Source of the DNA: Elephas maximus indicus
Taxonomy: Eukaryota > Chordata > Mammalia > Proboscidea > Elephantidae
Assembly: GCF_024166365.1 (NCBI RefSeq)
Contig: NC_064823.1
Location: 4,086,924 to 4,150,923 of the forward strand
Length of the DNA stretch: 64,000 bases
Direction of reading: 5' to 3'
The notes below the pieces were generated by a model. That model ran no database searches. It had not been told where the DNA came from and worked only from the letters and a program-made list of their open reading frames with translations. This document shows positions 33,494 to 44,492 of the stretch, one piece after another (positions within the stretch are counted from its first letter, which is position 1; the number at the start of each line of letters is the position of its first letter). The position numbers were made by a program, and so were the translations under genes.

Positions 33494-34266
33494 TGTAAGG
33501 ATTAAGACTGTGCGTCAGCTTGGCCAGGCCATGATCCTCAGTGGTTTGGCAGTTATGTAATGATGTAATTTGGCAGTTATACAATGATGTAGTTATCCTC
33601 CTTGTTGTGATACAATGTAATTACCTCCATGATGTGATCTGAAGTGATCTGCCACCAAGAGTTGCGTTATTTTTTACTATAGACTAAGTAGGGCAAAAGA
33701 ATTTCTGGCGGCGCAGTGGTTAAGCACTCGGCTGCTAACCGAAAGGTTGGCAGTTTGAACCCACCATCCGCTCTGCAAGAGAAAGATGTGCCGCTCTGCT
33801 TCTGTAAAGATATACAGCCTTGGAAACTCTATGGGCCAGCTCTGCACTGTCCTAATGGGGTTGCTATGAGTGAGAATCAACTTGACAGCTGTGAGAAAAG
33901 TTCTTCAGGAGAGTCTTGGGTAATAGAATATAATCCCGTTTGGGAATAGAGTTTTTCTTTGTTATGTTAATGAGGTCATATCTGTGTAGGGTGTGTCTTA
34001 AGCCAATTTCTTTTGAGGTAAAGAAGGGCAGATTAGGCATAGAAGCAGGGAACCACAGATGGTGAAAGATTGTCATGTGAAGATCGCCAAGGAACCGAAG
34101 AATATAAGCTGAAAAGAGTCAGGAATCTTCCATGATAGCCTTCCCCTAGAGCTGGTGCCTTGAATTCGGACTCCTAGCTTTCTAAGCTGTGAGACGATAA
34201 ATTTCTGTTGGTTAAAGCCCCTCACTGTGGTATTTCTGTTACAGCAACACTAAGAAGCTAAGACAG
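33494..34266 (+). mobile_element. MaLR-like LTR, diverged subfamily, split by a SINE
   Basis: The left part holds 'cagcttggccaggccatgat'. The right part holds 'cattttgaggtaaag'-like and 'gtgtcttaagccaatttct' sequence, 'ggtgccttgaattcggact', AATAAA-like 'gataaatttctg' and 'gttacagcaacactaagaag'. A 24-bp internal tandem duplication ('tttggcagttatgtaatgat' and a near copy) lies at about 33545-33591. The SINE at 33700-33892 interrupts it. Confidence 0.72.
33700..33892 (+). mobile_element. AfroSINE (long type) nested in LTR
   Basis: 'atttctggcggcgcagtggt' to 'gaatcaacttgacagctgt'. Confidence 0.86.
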
Positions 34267-34787
34267 CTAACTTTTGCCCTTTACTCTTTCACATATGTTT
34301 TTGACTTTTTATCAAGTTTTTTCAAAAAACCTTCTTGGGATTTTGACTGCAAATATATTTAATCTGTATATGAATTTGGTGAGAACTGACATCTTTGATA
34401 GTGAGCTTTCCTATCCATAAACATGATATCTCTCTGTATATAAAGACTTCTTTAAATCTTTTCAATAAATTCTATGTTTTTTCTCCATATAGGTCTCCTA
34501 CATCTTTGCTTAGGTTTATTCTTTGGTATCTTATAGTTTTTGTGGCTATATTTTCAGAAATTACGTTTTTCTCTTTGTTAATGATATATAGAAAAACTGT
34601 TGTTTTTTTTTATGTATTGACCTTCTATCTAGGCACCTTGCAAACCCTCTTATTTTTAATATCTGAAGATTGTTTTGGATTTTCTATGTAGGCAGTCTTA
34701 CCATTTCCAGATGATTAGTTTCGTTTTCTTCTTTCGAATTCTTACGCCTTTTATTTTTTTCCTTATCTAACCCTACTGGTTACAATT

Positions 34788-36558
34788 TGTGGTGCAATGG
34801 ATTGCTTTTATATGGCTTTTCTCACCATAGTCTTGTAACTCCCACCAACTGATTGGGTGGGGCTGTGCAAGTAAGGTACCTGTGGCCCATCAAGGGGATT
34901 GGACAAATAAGGTGCATGGAAACCTTATTGGGGTGGGACCATGCAAATAAGGTGTGTGGAACCCTAACGAGTGGATTGGTCAGTTTTACCCACCCACTAG
35001 GCCTAAAATATGCCATCCCAGAGGTGGAAAGTGTGGACCTCATTACCACCAAGAGGGAAGAGCTAGAAGTAGAGTACATTGTTTGGACCTGAGATCCCTT
35101 TGCTGAGAACTTCCTAGACCCAGGAGACAGAGGTGTAACACGAGACGGCAAGAAACAGCAGCAGAGAAATGGCAGCCACAGAGGCAGCAGAACCAGGAGA
35201 TACCACAGCGAGGTTCTCCCAACCCATGGAATGAGAAAGCTGAGCGCCTTCGGGGCGGGGCGCGGCGGGGGAGTCTTGCTGGCAGAGTGGAGTGCCTCCA
35301 GGCACTTTGTGGAGCTAGGTTTGTAGACTTTCAGAGCTAGAGAGCTGAGCGCCTTTAAGGCCGAGGCTTATTGGTGGAGTGGGGTGCCTCTGGGCACTTA
35401 CCAGTGGAGCTAAAGAACTTTGTAACATTTGCCTGAGGAGGGCAGAGGCTGGGCCGGCCCAAGAGACCCGAGGGGCCGAGGGCTGGCCCGAGGACCAGGG
35501 AGAGGCCAGCCTGCAGGCATGGCTGAGAAGAAGCTGTCTGGATTGAAAAACTGTATCCTGAGTCGTTTCTGATCCTGAATTGTAACCTGTTACTTCACTA
35601 ATAAACCCCATAATCGTTGAGTATTGTCTGTGAGTTCTGTGTGGCCATTGCAACGAATTATTGAACGCAGCAGAGAAATGGAGAGAGTACCATGAGAGGG
35701 ATGGATGGTGTTAGAATTGGCAAAAAGGTTGGAGGGTAGAGGTATGTTTGATCTCCGCCTCATAGGAACCAGCCTTGGGCTGTTGATCTTTTTTTTTTTT
35801 TTTTAAATTGAACTTTAGATGAAGGTTTACAGAACAAACTAGCTTCTCATTGAACAACTAGTACACCTATTGTTTTATGACATTGGTTAACAACCCCATG
35901 ACATGTCAACACTCTCCCTTCTTGACCTTGGGTTCCCAATTACCAGCTTTCCTGTTCTCTCCTGCCTTCTAGTCCTTGCCACTGGGCTGGTATGTTTTGT
36001 TTTATGGGCCTGTCTAATCTTTGGATGAAGGGTGAACCTCAGGAGTGCCATACTCTGGGGGCTGTACTCTCGGGGTTTCTCCAGTCTCTGTCAGGGCAGT
36101 AAGTCTGCTCTTTTTTTTGTGAGTTAGAATTTTGCTGTACATTTTTCTCCAGCTCTGTCTGGGACCCTCTATTGTGATCCCTGTCAGAGCAGTCAAGTGG
36201 TCATAGCTGGGTACCATTCAGTTGTACTGGACTCACTCGGGTAGAGGCTGTGGTAGTTGTGGTCCATTAGTCCTTTGGACTAATCTTTCCCTTGTATCTT
36301 TAATTTTCTTCATTCTCCCTTGTTCCTGAAGGGGTGAGACCAGTGGAGTATCTTGGATGGCTGCTCACAAGCTTTTAAGACCCCAGATGCCACTCACCAA
36401 AGTAGAATGTGGAACACTTTCTTCATAAACTGTGTTATGCCAGTTGAGCTAGATGTTTCCTGAGACCATGGTCCCTGCAGTTGGGCTGTTGATCTTAATT
36501 CTCCCTCCCCTTTGTGAGGTTAGAGGAGGCCAGATGGTTCCTCCATGCCTTTTTTACA
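34788..36558 (+). mobile_element. Solo ERV LTR with 5-bp TSD, carrying a nested L1
   Basis: It begins TGTGGTGC and ends TTTTACA, and is flanked by 'caatt' on both sides (34783-34787, 36559-36563), as expected for an ERV integration of the 5-bp class. Without the nested L1 (35791-36480) and its TSD the LTR is about 1.07 kb. Landmarks include AATAAA ('cactaataaacccc' near 35599) and the GC-rich pocket 'cggggcggggcgcggcgggg' at about 35253-35272. It is related to 29679-30575 (opposite strand) and partly to the MaLR internal region at 49206-49480. Confidence 0.78.
35791..36480 (-). mobile_element. L1 3'UTR, 5'-truncated, nested in the LTR
   Basis: A perfect 16-bp TSD 'ttgggctgttgatctt' lies at 35775-35790 and 36481-36496. 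T-rich left end (poly-A tail on minus strand), then 'gaaggtttacagaacaaact' and 'cttttaagaccccagatgcc', shared with the L1 tail at 44990-45950. Confidence 0.9.
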
Positions 36559-36744
36559 CAATTCCAGTGCAGTGTTGAATGTAAGTGGCAATCGGAGGTA
36601 TACTTGTTCTTTTCCCAGTAGCAGAGGGAAAGTTTTAAGTATTTTGGCCCTGAGTCTTGATGATATATTTTTTTTCATTAAAAAATTTTTTTTTAAAACA
36701 TGTTGAATTTTATCAGATGATTTACTGCATCTACTGAGAGGATG

Positions 36745-37260
36745 CATTTGTTATCTATTGCCGCATAACAAATTACATCAAAACTTAACAGCTTAAAACA
36801 ATAAATATTATTTCACAGTTTTTGAGGTTCAGGAATCCTAGAGAGACTTCGCTGGGTGGATCTGGCTTAGGATCTCTTAGGAAGTTGCAGTCAGGATATA
36901 GGTTGGGGCTACGGTTATCTAAAAACTTGAGGCTAGAGGATTCACTTCCAAATTTACTTCTGGGCTGTTGACTAGAGACCTCATTTCCTCTCCACATGGG
37001 CTTGTGTAGGGTTGCTTATACATGGTAGGTGGCTTCTCTCAACCAAGTGATCTGAGAGAGAGAAAGACAGAAGCCATAGTGCTTTTTTAAAACCTAGCCT
37101 GTAAAAATAAATAAATAAATCTAGTCTGTGAAGTTGTACACTGTCCCTCCTATTCGCTAGAAGTGAGTCTCAGCTAGCTTATACACAAGGGGACGGGATT
37201 TAAGCTCCACCTCTTGAGTGGAGGCAATATCAAATAATTTGTGGGCATATTTTTTAAATT
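36745..37260 (-). mobile_element. Ancient MaLR/MLT-like LTR
   Basis: 'tgttatctattgccgcataa' and 'aacagcttaaaacaataaat' match the reversed 3' end typical of old MLT-like LTRs. The same layout is seen at 39812. Confidence 0.45.
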
Positions 37261-38115
37261 GCTAGAGTCTACCCTATGGCCACAAATTTTCTACATTACT
37301 TCACCATGCAGAATATACTCACTCTCTTCTGAGGCCCTCAGTAGTTTCCCTCCATTAAAGATTAAATCATTGGCTGAATGTTGAGAGTCTAATTCAGTGA
37401 TCTGAATTAGGTCTCGGTGCTGATGAGATTCCTCAGGTGTAGTTGCTTGGGTAGCCCCATGATTCCAGTTCCCCTGGATGTGTAGCGGGGCTTCAGACTG
37501 GCTCCAGCTGGTCCAGTCGTGGCCAGCAAAGCAACACTGGAAGAAATCCAAATTTTTATAATTTGGATGATCCCGAACCATAACCAGAATGGAAAAAATT
37601 ACGGATCGAAGCCCTGAATGGGAGACTCAGAAGAGGTGTAGTGAGCCCTTCCAGGAGCCTGATGCATGAGATTGGGTTATTGCCAGGACTAAGGGGAGTG
37701 ACACACATTCAAAGTGGCATGGTCAGCCACCATCTTTAAGTGGGACAGCACCATTTCCAACTTTGTGCAAAATCCAGTGGGCAGGAGATTTTGTTGCTAT
37801 GCAACACGTGTGCTGCCCTTGGTTTCTAAGGGGGAGATTAAGTTTCTAGCCGGGCTTTGACCTGTAGTTTTTCTCGTTCTGGTTATGATTCTGGTTCAGC
37901 CAAATCTTAAAAGTTTGGGTGTGTTCTAGTGTTACTTTCTTGGCTGTGATTGAACCAGGGATAACCAGTTTGGAGCCCTGAGTTGTAGATGTGTGAATTA
38001 AAGAGGCAGGTTATCTGTGTCTCCAAGCACAGCATACCAGTGGTGGGATGGCATAAGACGACAGATCTAGACACTTATTCAAAGGGAGGTGAAAACAGGA
38101 CACACATAGGAGTCA
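37261..38115. other. Unassigned intronic stretch with an imperfect inverted repeat
   Basis: 'gaaccataaccagaa' at 37575-37589 pairs with 'ttctggttatgattc' at 37877-37891 (14 of 15). No transposon family recognised. A minus-strand frame of 96 codons (37291-37581) has no recognisable similarity. Confidence 0.4.
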
Positions 38116-38425
38116 TTGGTGTATGTTGTTGTTAGCTGCCATCAAGTCAGCCTCTGACTCAAGTTGACCCAATACACAGCAGGACTGGACTGCTTGATCC
38201 ATAGGGTTTTCATTGGCTGGTTTTTGGAAGTAGATCATGCAGTCTTCTTCCTAGTTTGTCTTGAATTTGTAAGCTTTGCTAAACCTGTTCAGCATCACAG
38301 CAACATGCAAGCCTTCCCTGACAGGTTAGTGGTGGCTGTGTTTGAAGTGCACTGGCTGGGGTATCGAACCTGGGCCTCCTCATGGAAGATGAGAATCCCA
38401 CTACTGAACCACCACTGCCCTCCAC
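38116..38425 (-). mobile_element. tRNA-Gly-derived SINE with RTE tail
   Basis: On the minus strand: a tRNA-Gly-like head (reversed 'cgaacctgggcctcctcatg' and 'accaccactgccc'), body 'aacctgttcagcatcacagc' (reversed), and RTE-type tail (reversed 'gttgttagctgccatcaag'). Confidence 0.82.
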
Positions 38426-38905
38426 TGGTCAACAGCAGTTCTGAAATCCAGCTGGACAAATGCAGGAAGTTCCTTGACTGGGACTCAGTTCTACTCCTGC
38501 CCCGAGTTACTCTCCATATACTCTTGGTCCTGTCCTCTAGGCTCTTGATTCTGCCCTCTAAGCCTTTTTTCTTTTTCATGAAAGATATACTGCGTGTGTG
38601 GCTGAGTGTATTTCTCAGCCTGCTCCTACAAATATAAATTTTTGGAGGGGAAGGGGGAATATATGGTTTTCTCTCTGTTCAAGCTGGCAGTATTTCTTTG
38701 ATATGGTCTTTTAAAAATTTTTTTGTGGGTCATCTGTGAATCTTATGGAGGTCTCTTCCATTAGATTGAAAGCCTTACTGTCAAATCCTTACTGTCAAGT
38801 CCTCTACTTTGGTTTTCTGCTGAAGGGTAACATCCTTAAGCTTCTTAGAAGCATTATTAATTTGATTAAGAATGTGAGTTACAACCTAAATGTTTTTAGA
38901 GGGCC
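38426..38905. other. Unassigned intronic sequence
   Basis: Contains a 15-bp imperfect tandem ('cttactgtcaaatc', 'cttactgtcaagtc') near 38772-38801. No family assigned. Confidence 0.35.
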
Positions 38906-38916
38906 TTTTGTCTGAC

Positions 38917-39075
38917 TGGAAGCCCTGGTGGTCTAAGTGCTACAGCTGTTAACCAAAAGGTCAGCAGTTTGAATCCACCAGGTGTTCCTTTGAATCTCTA
39001 TGGGGCATTTCTGCTCTGTCCTTTACGGTTGCTATGAGTCAGAATCAACTCAATGGCAATGGGTTTGGTTAGGTT
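38917..39075 (+). mobile_element. AfroSINE (short type), first of two at one target
   Basis: 'ggaagccctggtggtctaag' to 'gaatcaactcaatggcaatg'. Left TSD 'tttgtctgac' lies at 38907-38916 and the shared middle copy at 39076-39086. Confidence 0.9.
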
Positions 39076-39086
39076 TTTGTCTGACC

Positions 39087-39276
39087 GAGGAGCCTTGGTG
39101 GCACAGTGGCTAAAGCGCTCTGTGGCTAACCAAAAAGGCGGTTCAAATGCACCAGCTGCTCTGCTTCAAGGGAGAAAGATGTGGCAGTCTGCTTCTGTAA
39201 AGATATACAGCTTTGGAAATTCTGATTTGCTATGAATCAGAATTGACTTGATGGCAGTGGGTTTTGTTTTTGGTGG
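39087..39276 (+). mobile_element. AfroSINE (long type), second at the same target
   Basis: 'aggagccttggtggcacagt' to 'gaattgacttgatggcagtg'. Flanked by 'tttgtctgacc' at 39076-39086 and 39277-39287. Confidence 0.9.
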
Positions 39277-39287
39277 TTTGTCTGACC

Positions 39288-39811
39288 AAATAATACTCTG
39301 AGGCACCATGTTACATTTTTTTGAGATTTTCAAAAAGGATTTTACAGTCACATTTTGCTTCATTATTAGATCATGTTTTCCTTGCAATGCCCTGAATTTG
39401 ATCTCTTTTCAGAAGGCATTACTTAATTTTAACATTATTAGCTATGTGGAAAGGCTGAGAATCATCAAGTTCCAGCTTCTTCATATTTGAACATCCGTCT
39501 TTCCTTTAGTTTATCTTCTTGCATTTTATTAATAAACAATAAAGAAACCAAGCAGCACCATTAACACTTTGCTTGGTACTACACAAGGAGAATTCCCCTT
39601 CTTCCAAATTCTAACCCGTTTCTCACTTCCCTTTAAGCCCTGAACAGTAGCCTCCTTAAAGGGCATAATGCTGCTACAGTTCCTTTAAGACACTTTAGGC
39701 TTTCAGTACTGTTGTCCTCAAAATACCTCAAGGCCCTTCTAGCTTCATCTACCGCCCAATACCAAGCCACTCCCACATTTTAGGTTTCCCCACTTACAGC
39801 ACCAAAATCTG
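39288..39811. other. Probable ancient repeat, unnamed
   Basis: Sequence style ('gcaatgccctgaatttgatc', 'gaatcatcaagttccagctt') looks like an old, mammal-wide repeat or ERV internal region, but I cannot name it. Confidence 0.35.
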
Positions 39812-40165
39812 AATCGGTTATCTCTTACTGCGTAACAAACTTAATAGCTTAAAACAACAAACATTTATTTTCTCATATAGTTTCTCAGGATCAGATATTT
39901 GGGAATGGCTTAGATGAGTGGTTCTAGTTTCGGTTTTCTCATGAGGCCACTCTTAAAATGTAGGCTGGGTGTGCTGTGATCTGAAGACTTGATGGTAGCT
40001 GGAGGATCCACTTCCAAAACTTTAACAGCTGTAGGTGTAGGCCCAACATCTGGCTTCCCCCAAAGCAAGCGAAGAGAGAGAGAGAGAGAGACAGAGAGAG
40101 CGACCATGTCAGAAGCCACAGGCCTTTTTTAAGACCTAGTTTCCACAGTCACACACACACATTGT
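39812..40165 (-). mobile_element. Ancient MaLR/MLT-like LTR with (AG)n
   Basis: 'ggttatctcttactgcgtaa' and 'aatagcttaaaacaacaaac'. An (AG)n microsatellite lies at about 40073-40100. Confidence 0.45.
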
Positions 40166-40454
40166 CACTTGTTCTTTGTTGTATTTGTTTTTGAATTGAC
40201 ATATATATATTTTACTGAATCTCTTTAAGTTTAACAAGTGTCTGTTCTATCTGTTGAGATGCACTAAGCCTCCTGTTCTGAGTGTGGTAAATGATACAGG
40301 TTTTCTACTGCTAAACTGCCCTTGCGTATTTGGTGCAAACCCGAACTGATCATGATACACTGCCTTTTTTGTACACTACTGGACTTGTTTTACTAAGCAT
40401 TTTTTCGATGATTTTTGCATTTATGTTCATGAATAATATTGGCCTATAATTTTT

Positions 40455-40687
40455 TTTCTAAATTTTATTTATTTTGTTGTTGATGGTAAATATATACACA
40501 GCAAAACATAGACCAATTCATCAGTTTCTGCATGTACAATTTAGTGACATTGATTACATTCTTTGAGTTGTGCAACCATCCTCATCCTTGTGTTCTGAGT
40601 TGTTCCTCCTCCATTAACATAAACTCACTGCCCCCTAAGTTTTCTTTCTAATCATTTGAGTTGCTGTTATCAATTTGATCCCATATA
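40455..40687 (-). mobile_element. L1 3' end nested, with TSD
   Basis: 'attggcctataattttt' (40438-40454) and 'attggcctgtaattttt' (40688-40704) flank an L1 tail that is the same subfamily as 20201-20786. Confidence 0.85.
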
Positions 40688-42237
40688 ATTGGCCTGTAAT
40701 TTTTGTTCTTAGGATGTTCTTGTGTGGTTTTGATATCAAGGATGTATTGATCTTATTAGCTTAACTAGGTAGTATTTCCTTTTTTCTATTCTCTGGAAGA
40801 GTTTGTCTCAAGTTGGAATGATCCTTGAAATTTTGTTAGAACCAGTCTGTGAAACTCTCTGAGCCTGTTGTGTTCTCGGTGGGAAGATTTTTTTTCCATT
40901 TTATAATTAAATATTTAATTTTATTAAAGATAACACACACATAGAACAATGCACAAATCATAGTGTACACCTCAGTGAATTAATCATAAAGTGAATACAC
41001 TTGTGTAACTACCACCAACAGGAAATAGAACCTTACCAGTGTCCCAGAAACTTTCTTCACGTCCCCTCCCAATCACTGCTCCTCCCTCCTCTCCAAAGGT
41101 AACTGCTAATCGAGTATCTAAGGCTATCGATTAATTTTGATGGTTCTTGAATTTTAAGTGAATAGAATCGTGTAATTATGCATATAAACACACTATATTC
41201 TTGAATATTGAGCTTATTTCACAAAATATTACAGAATTTTTGGTTGTGTGTGGCTGTAGTTTTTCCTTGTTACGTAGTTTTTCATTCTATGAATACACTA
41301 TGATTTTCATTGTTATGTAGTTTTTTATCGTGTAGGTATTCTGTACTTTGTCCAGTGTTGTTTCCAGCTTGGGGCCCTAACAAATAATGTGCTTCAACTA
41401 TTGTAGTATAGGTCTCTGTGCACATGTGTGTGCACCTGTGCCAGATAAGAGTGAAATTTCTGGTTCACAGGTTCACATTTTGTGCCATATACGTGTCAAT
41501 ATTTGTTGTCATTAAACTTTTTGACTTTAGATATTCTAGTGCATGTAGTGGTATCCCATTGTGGTTTTAATTTTCATTTCTTCAGTAACACTTGGGTTCC
41601 CATGCTTCCTGTTTTAGTAGTTATTTTGGATATCTCTTTCACAGAGTGCCTGGTCAATCTCCTGCCCTTTTGAGGGGGAAAGGCGTTGTCTGTCTTTGGC
41701 TTATTGATTTGTAGTTTTTTGTTTTTTTTTTAATATTCTGTGTATGAGCTCTTTGTCAGTTATGTGCGTTGTAGATATCTTCCAATTTGATGTCTTGCTT
41801 TTCATTGTCTTAATGATAAAAAAAAAAAATGATAGAAGCTCTTAATTTAAATTCAGTCCATTTTATCAATTTTGTTCTTTTGGTTGCTTCTTTTTGTTTG
41901 TGTTTAAGAAATCATTCTCTCCCCAAAGTCTTGAAAGTGTTCTCTTATATTAACTCCTGGGGGCCATTCGTGTTTTACCATTTGTATTTAGATTCTTATC
42001 TGCCTGGAAATGATTTTTTTTTTAATATAGAGTACAGTCAAATTCATTTTTTTCCACACATATATATCCAGTTGACTCAACAATGGAAAAACTCATTTTT
42101 CCATTGCTCTACAGTAAAAGCCTTTGTCATCAATCAGATGTTCATATGTGTACGTCTGTTTATAGATTATTTCATTTATTTATATGTTTATTTTTTCACA
42201 AATATCACTCCCTAAAATACTGTAGGCTTGTAATAAA

Positions 42238-42601
42238 CTTAAAAAAAAATTTATTGTGCTTTAAGGCTTTTATTGTGCTTTTTAAAGTTTACAAATCAAG
42301 TCAGTCTCTCACACAAAAACCCGTATACACCTTGCTACACACTCCCAGTTACTCTCCCCCTAATGAGACAGCCTGCTCTCTCCCTCCACTCTATCTTTTC
42401 GTGTCCATTTCTCCAGCTTCTAACCCCCTCCACCCTCTCATCTCCCCCCCGCCATGCAGGAGATGCCAACATAGTCTCAAGTGTCCACCTGTTCCAAGAA
42501 GCTCACTCCTCACCAGCATCCCTCTCCAGCCCATTGTCCAGTCCAATCCCTGTCTGAAGAGCTGGCTTCGGGAATGGTTCCTGTCCTAGGCCAACGGAAG
42601 G
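42238..42601 (-). mobile_element. L1 3'UTR, severely 5'-truncated, with TSD
   Basis: 'ttgtaataa' at 42229-42237 and 42602-42610. Contains 'gtttacaaatcaagtcagtc' and 'ggagatgccaacatagtctc', also present on the other strand at 62946-63505. Confidence 0.87.
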
Positions 42602-43915
42602 TTGTAATAACCTTTGATATCCTTTAAGTTCTCACATCAAGTTTATTTTTATTTTGGTTACTTCCCTTTGTATTTCCAAAAATTTTAAAATCAACATATA
42701 TTGGTAGAGATGGTACCATAGTGTAATCATCGCTCTGTGCAGATTTTATTCAGATGTCACCAGTTGTCTCCTGGATCCTCTTGCAGGATCCCACATTGTA
42801 TTTAGTTTTCATATTTTCCTAGTCTCCTCCAATCTGGGACAATTTTTCAGCCTTTCTTTGGCTTTTGTAACCTTGACATTTTTGAACAGTATTGGCCATT
42901 GGTTTGTAGACTATCCGTAAATTTTTCTGATGTTTCCTCATGGTTAAATTCAGGTTATGCATTGTTGGCCAGAAAACCGCAGAAGTATTGTTGTGCTCTT
43001 CCTAGTACACCATTTCAGGAGACCCATTATGTCCACTTGTCCCATTACTAGTGATGGTACCACTTGATTAAGGATCTGTGTGCCAGATTTCTCCTCTATA
43101 AAGTCAACTATTGTTCCCTTTGCATTTAATGGGTATCTTGAAGAGTGATATTATGAGGCCATGAAAATACCATTTCCCATCATACTTTCATCCATTTATG
43201 ATTCCTTCCTGCAGTATTATTGTGGTGTTTGCCAAATGATATTTTTCTATTCCATTATTCTTTTTACATTAATTAATTTGAATTGCACTTTTAGGAAGAA
43301 CTGTACCTTCTTTCTTTTTAATTTATTAAATTGTGTATTTATATCATTATGAGCCCATGGATTTTTATTTCATTCTATGAGTTACAGTCCATTACTATTG
43401 TTAGTTTCGTTAGTCAAATTGTCCTTGACTTTGGTTATTGGGAGCCCTTCAAATTAGCTTCTCTTTCCTTTTGGCATATCTCCATCAGTTTTTGAGACTT
43501 CTCTACTATCTGGAAAGTAATATTCCAGGTTCATCTCCTAAGATATTTCCTGCCTCAACCCTAGAATTAGCCATTTATTCAAGGAATCATAGTTTCTTTT
43601 GTTGAAGAAGGGATATAGAAACGGAGAACTGGGCAGCTGCCCTCATTGCTCCTGGTTGTCGTTGCTTCTAGGCCCTCTGTGGGATTAACTAGGAAATATA
43701 CACATCTATGTCCGTCTATCTGTATGTATAGCAGAAACAGTGAGTTCATACTGACACCATCAAGTCCAGTCCATTGCTGCAAGGTTCATTCTAGCCTTCA
43801 TCCTTTCCTTATTTATAACGCTTCAGTCTGACAGTGAAAAGTCTAGCTGTCTTGTTCTACAGTATATTTGCTTAATCCTAGGATAAAAATAGTTTCAGAA
43901 TTGAATTGCTAATTC

Positions 43916-44258
43916 ACGTTGTTGTTAGCTGTCAAGAGTTGCCCCCTGACTGATGACAGCCCTATGCACAAGTGAACGAAATGCCGGTTAGTCCTGCATC
44001 ATCCCCAAGATGGATTTCGGATGAGACTACTGGATCCATAGGACTTCCGTTGGCTGATTTTTGGAAGCAGATCCACCAGGCGTTTCCTCCTAGTCCATCA
44101 TAGCCTGGAAGCTCTGTTGAGTCATCATCAGAGCAATATGCAAGCCTCCATTGACAAACGGTTGGTGGCTGGCTGTGCTTGAGATACATTGGCTTGGGAA
44201 TCAAACCTGGGCCTCCTGGATGAGAATTCTAGCACTGAACCACCACTACCCTCATTGC
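43916..44258 (-). mobile_element. tRNA-Gly-derived SINE, best-preserved head
   Basis: The minus-strand head (44258 downward) reads 'gtagtggtggttcagtgcta', then 'gaattct' and B-box-like 'ggtttgattccc', closely matching tRNA-Gly. It then passes through the family body to the RTE tail ('gttgttagctgtcaagagtt' reversed at 43920). The tRNA part is mutated and fused to the SINE body, so it is not a tRNA gene. Confidence 0.85.
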
Positions 44259-44324
44259 TAATTCATATCGCTGTGAAATACAAACTACTTAGAGCACAAT
44301 ATTTGTGTATGGTTATTTACTAAC

Positions 44325-44492
44325 TGAAAGGTTGGTAGTTCGAGTCTACCCAGCAGTACTGTGGAAGAAAGTCCTGATGATTACTTTGGTAAGATTACAG
44401 CCCCTGACAGTCCTACGGAGTGCAGTTCTACTTTGAAACACGTAGGGTAGCCATGAGTGGGAATTGACTCCATGGTGACTGGTTTAGTTTTT
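44325..44492 (+). mobile_element. AfroSINE, head-truncated
   Basis: 'ctgaaaggttggtagttcga' to 'gaattgactccatggtgact'. Confidence 0.75.

Larger units (their letters stand above)
34267..36740 (-). mobile_element. Antisense L1 ORF2 fragment hosting an LTR
   Basis: Left part 34267-34787 ('ctcctacatctttgcttagg', 'tcttacgccttttatttt') and right part 36559-36740 ('gcagtgttgaatgtaagtgg', 'catgttgaattttatcaga') are consecutive in L1 ORF2 read backwards. The LTR at 34788-36558 separates them. Confidence 0.78.
40166..42640 (-). mobile_element. Antisense L1 remnants with two nested L1 tails
   Basis: ORF2-like antisense text ('ttgatatcaaggatgtattg') is followed by an older L1 3'UTR ('caccaacaggaaatagaacc', 'gtgtaattatgcatataaac', 'catatatatccagttgactc'). 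Frames at 41829-42589 run across it and are spurious. Confidence 0.7.

Noticed and set aside
41829-42589. Overlapping 128- and 168-codon + frames
   Set aside because: Hydrophobic, T-rich translations of antisense L1 sequence.
44190-44258. tRNA-Gly gene on the minus strand
   Set aside because: The stem pairs are mutated and the sequence runs directly into the SINE body. The same structure recurs at 38116-38425.
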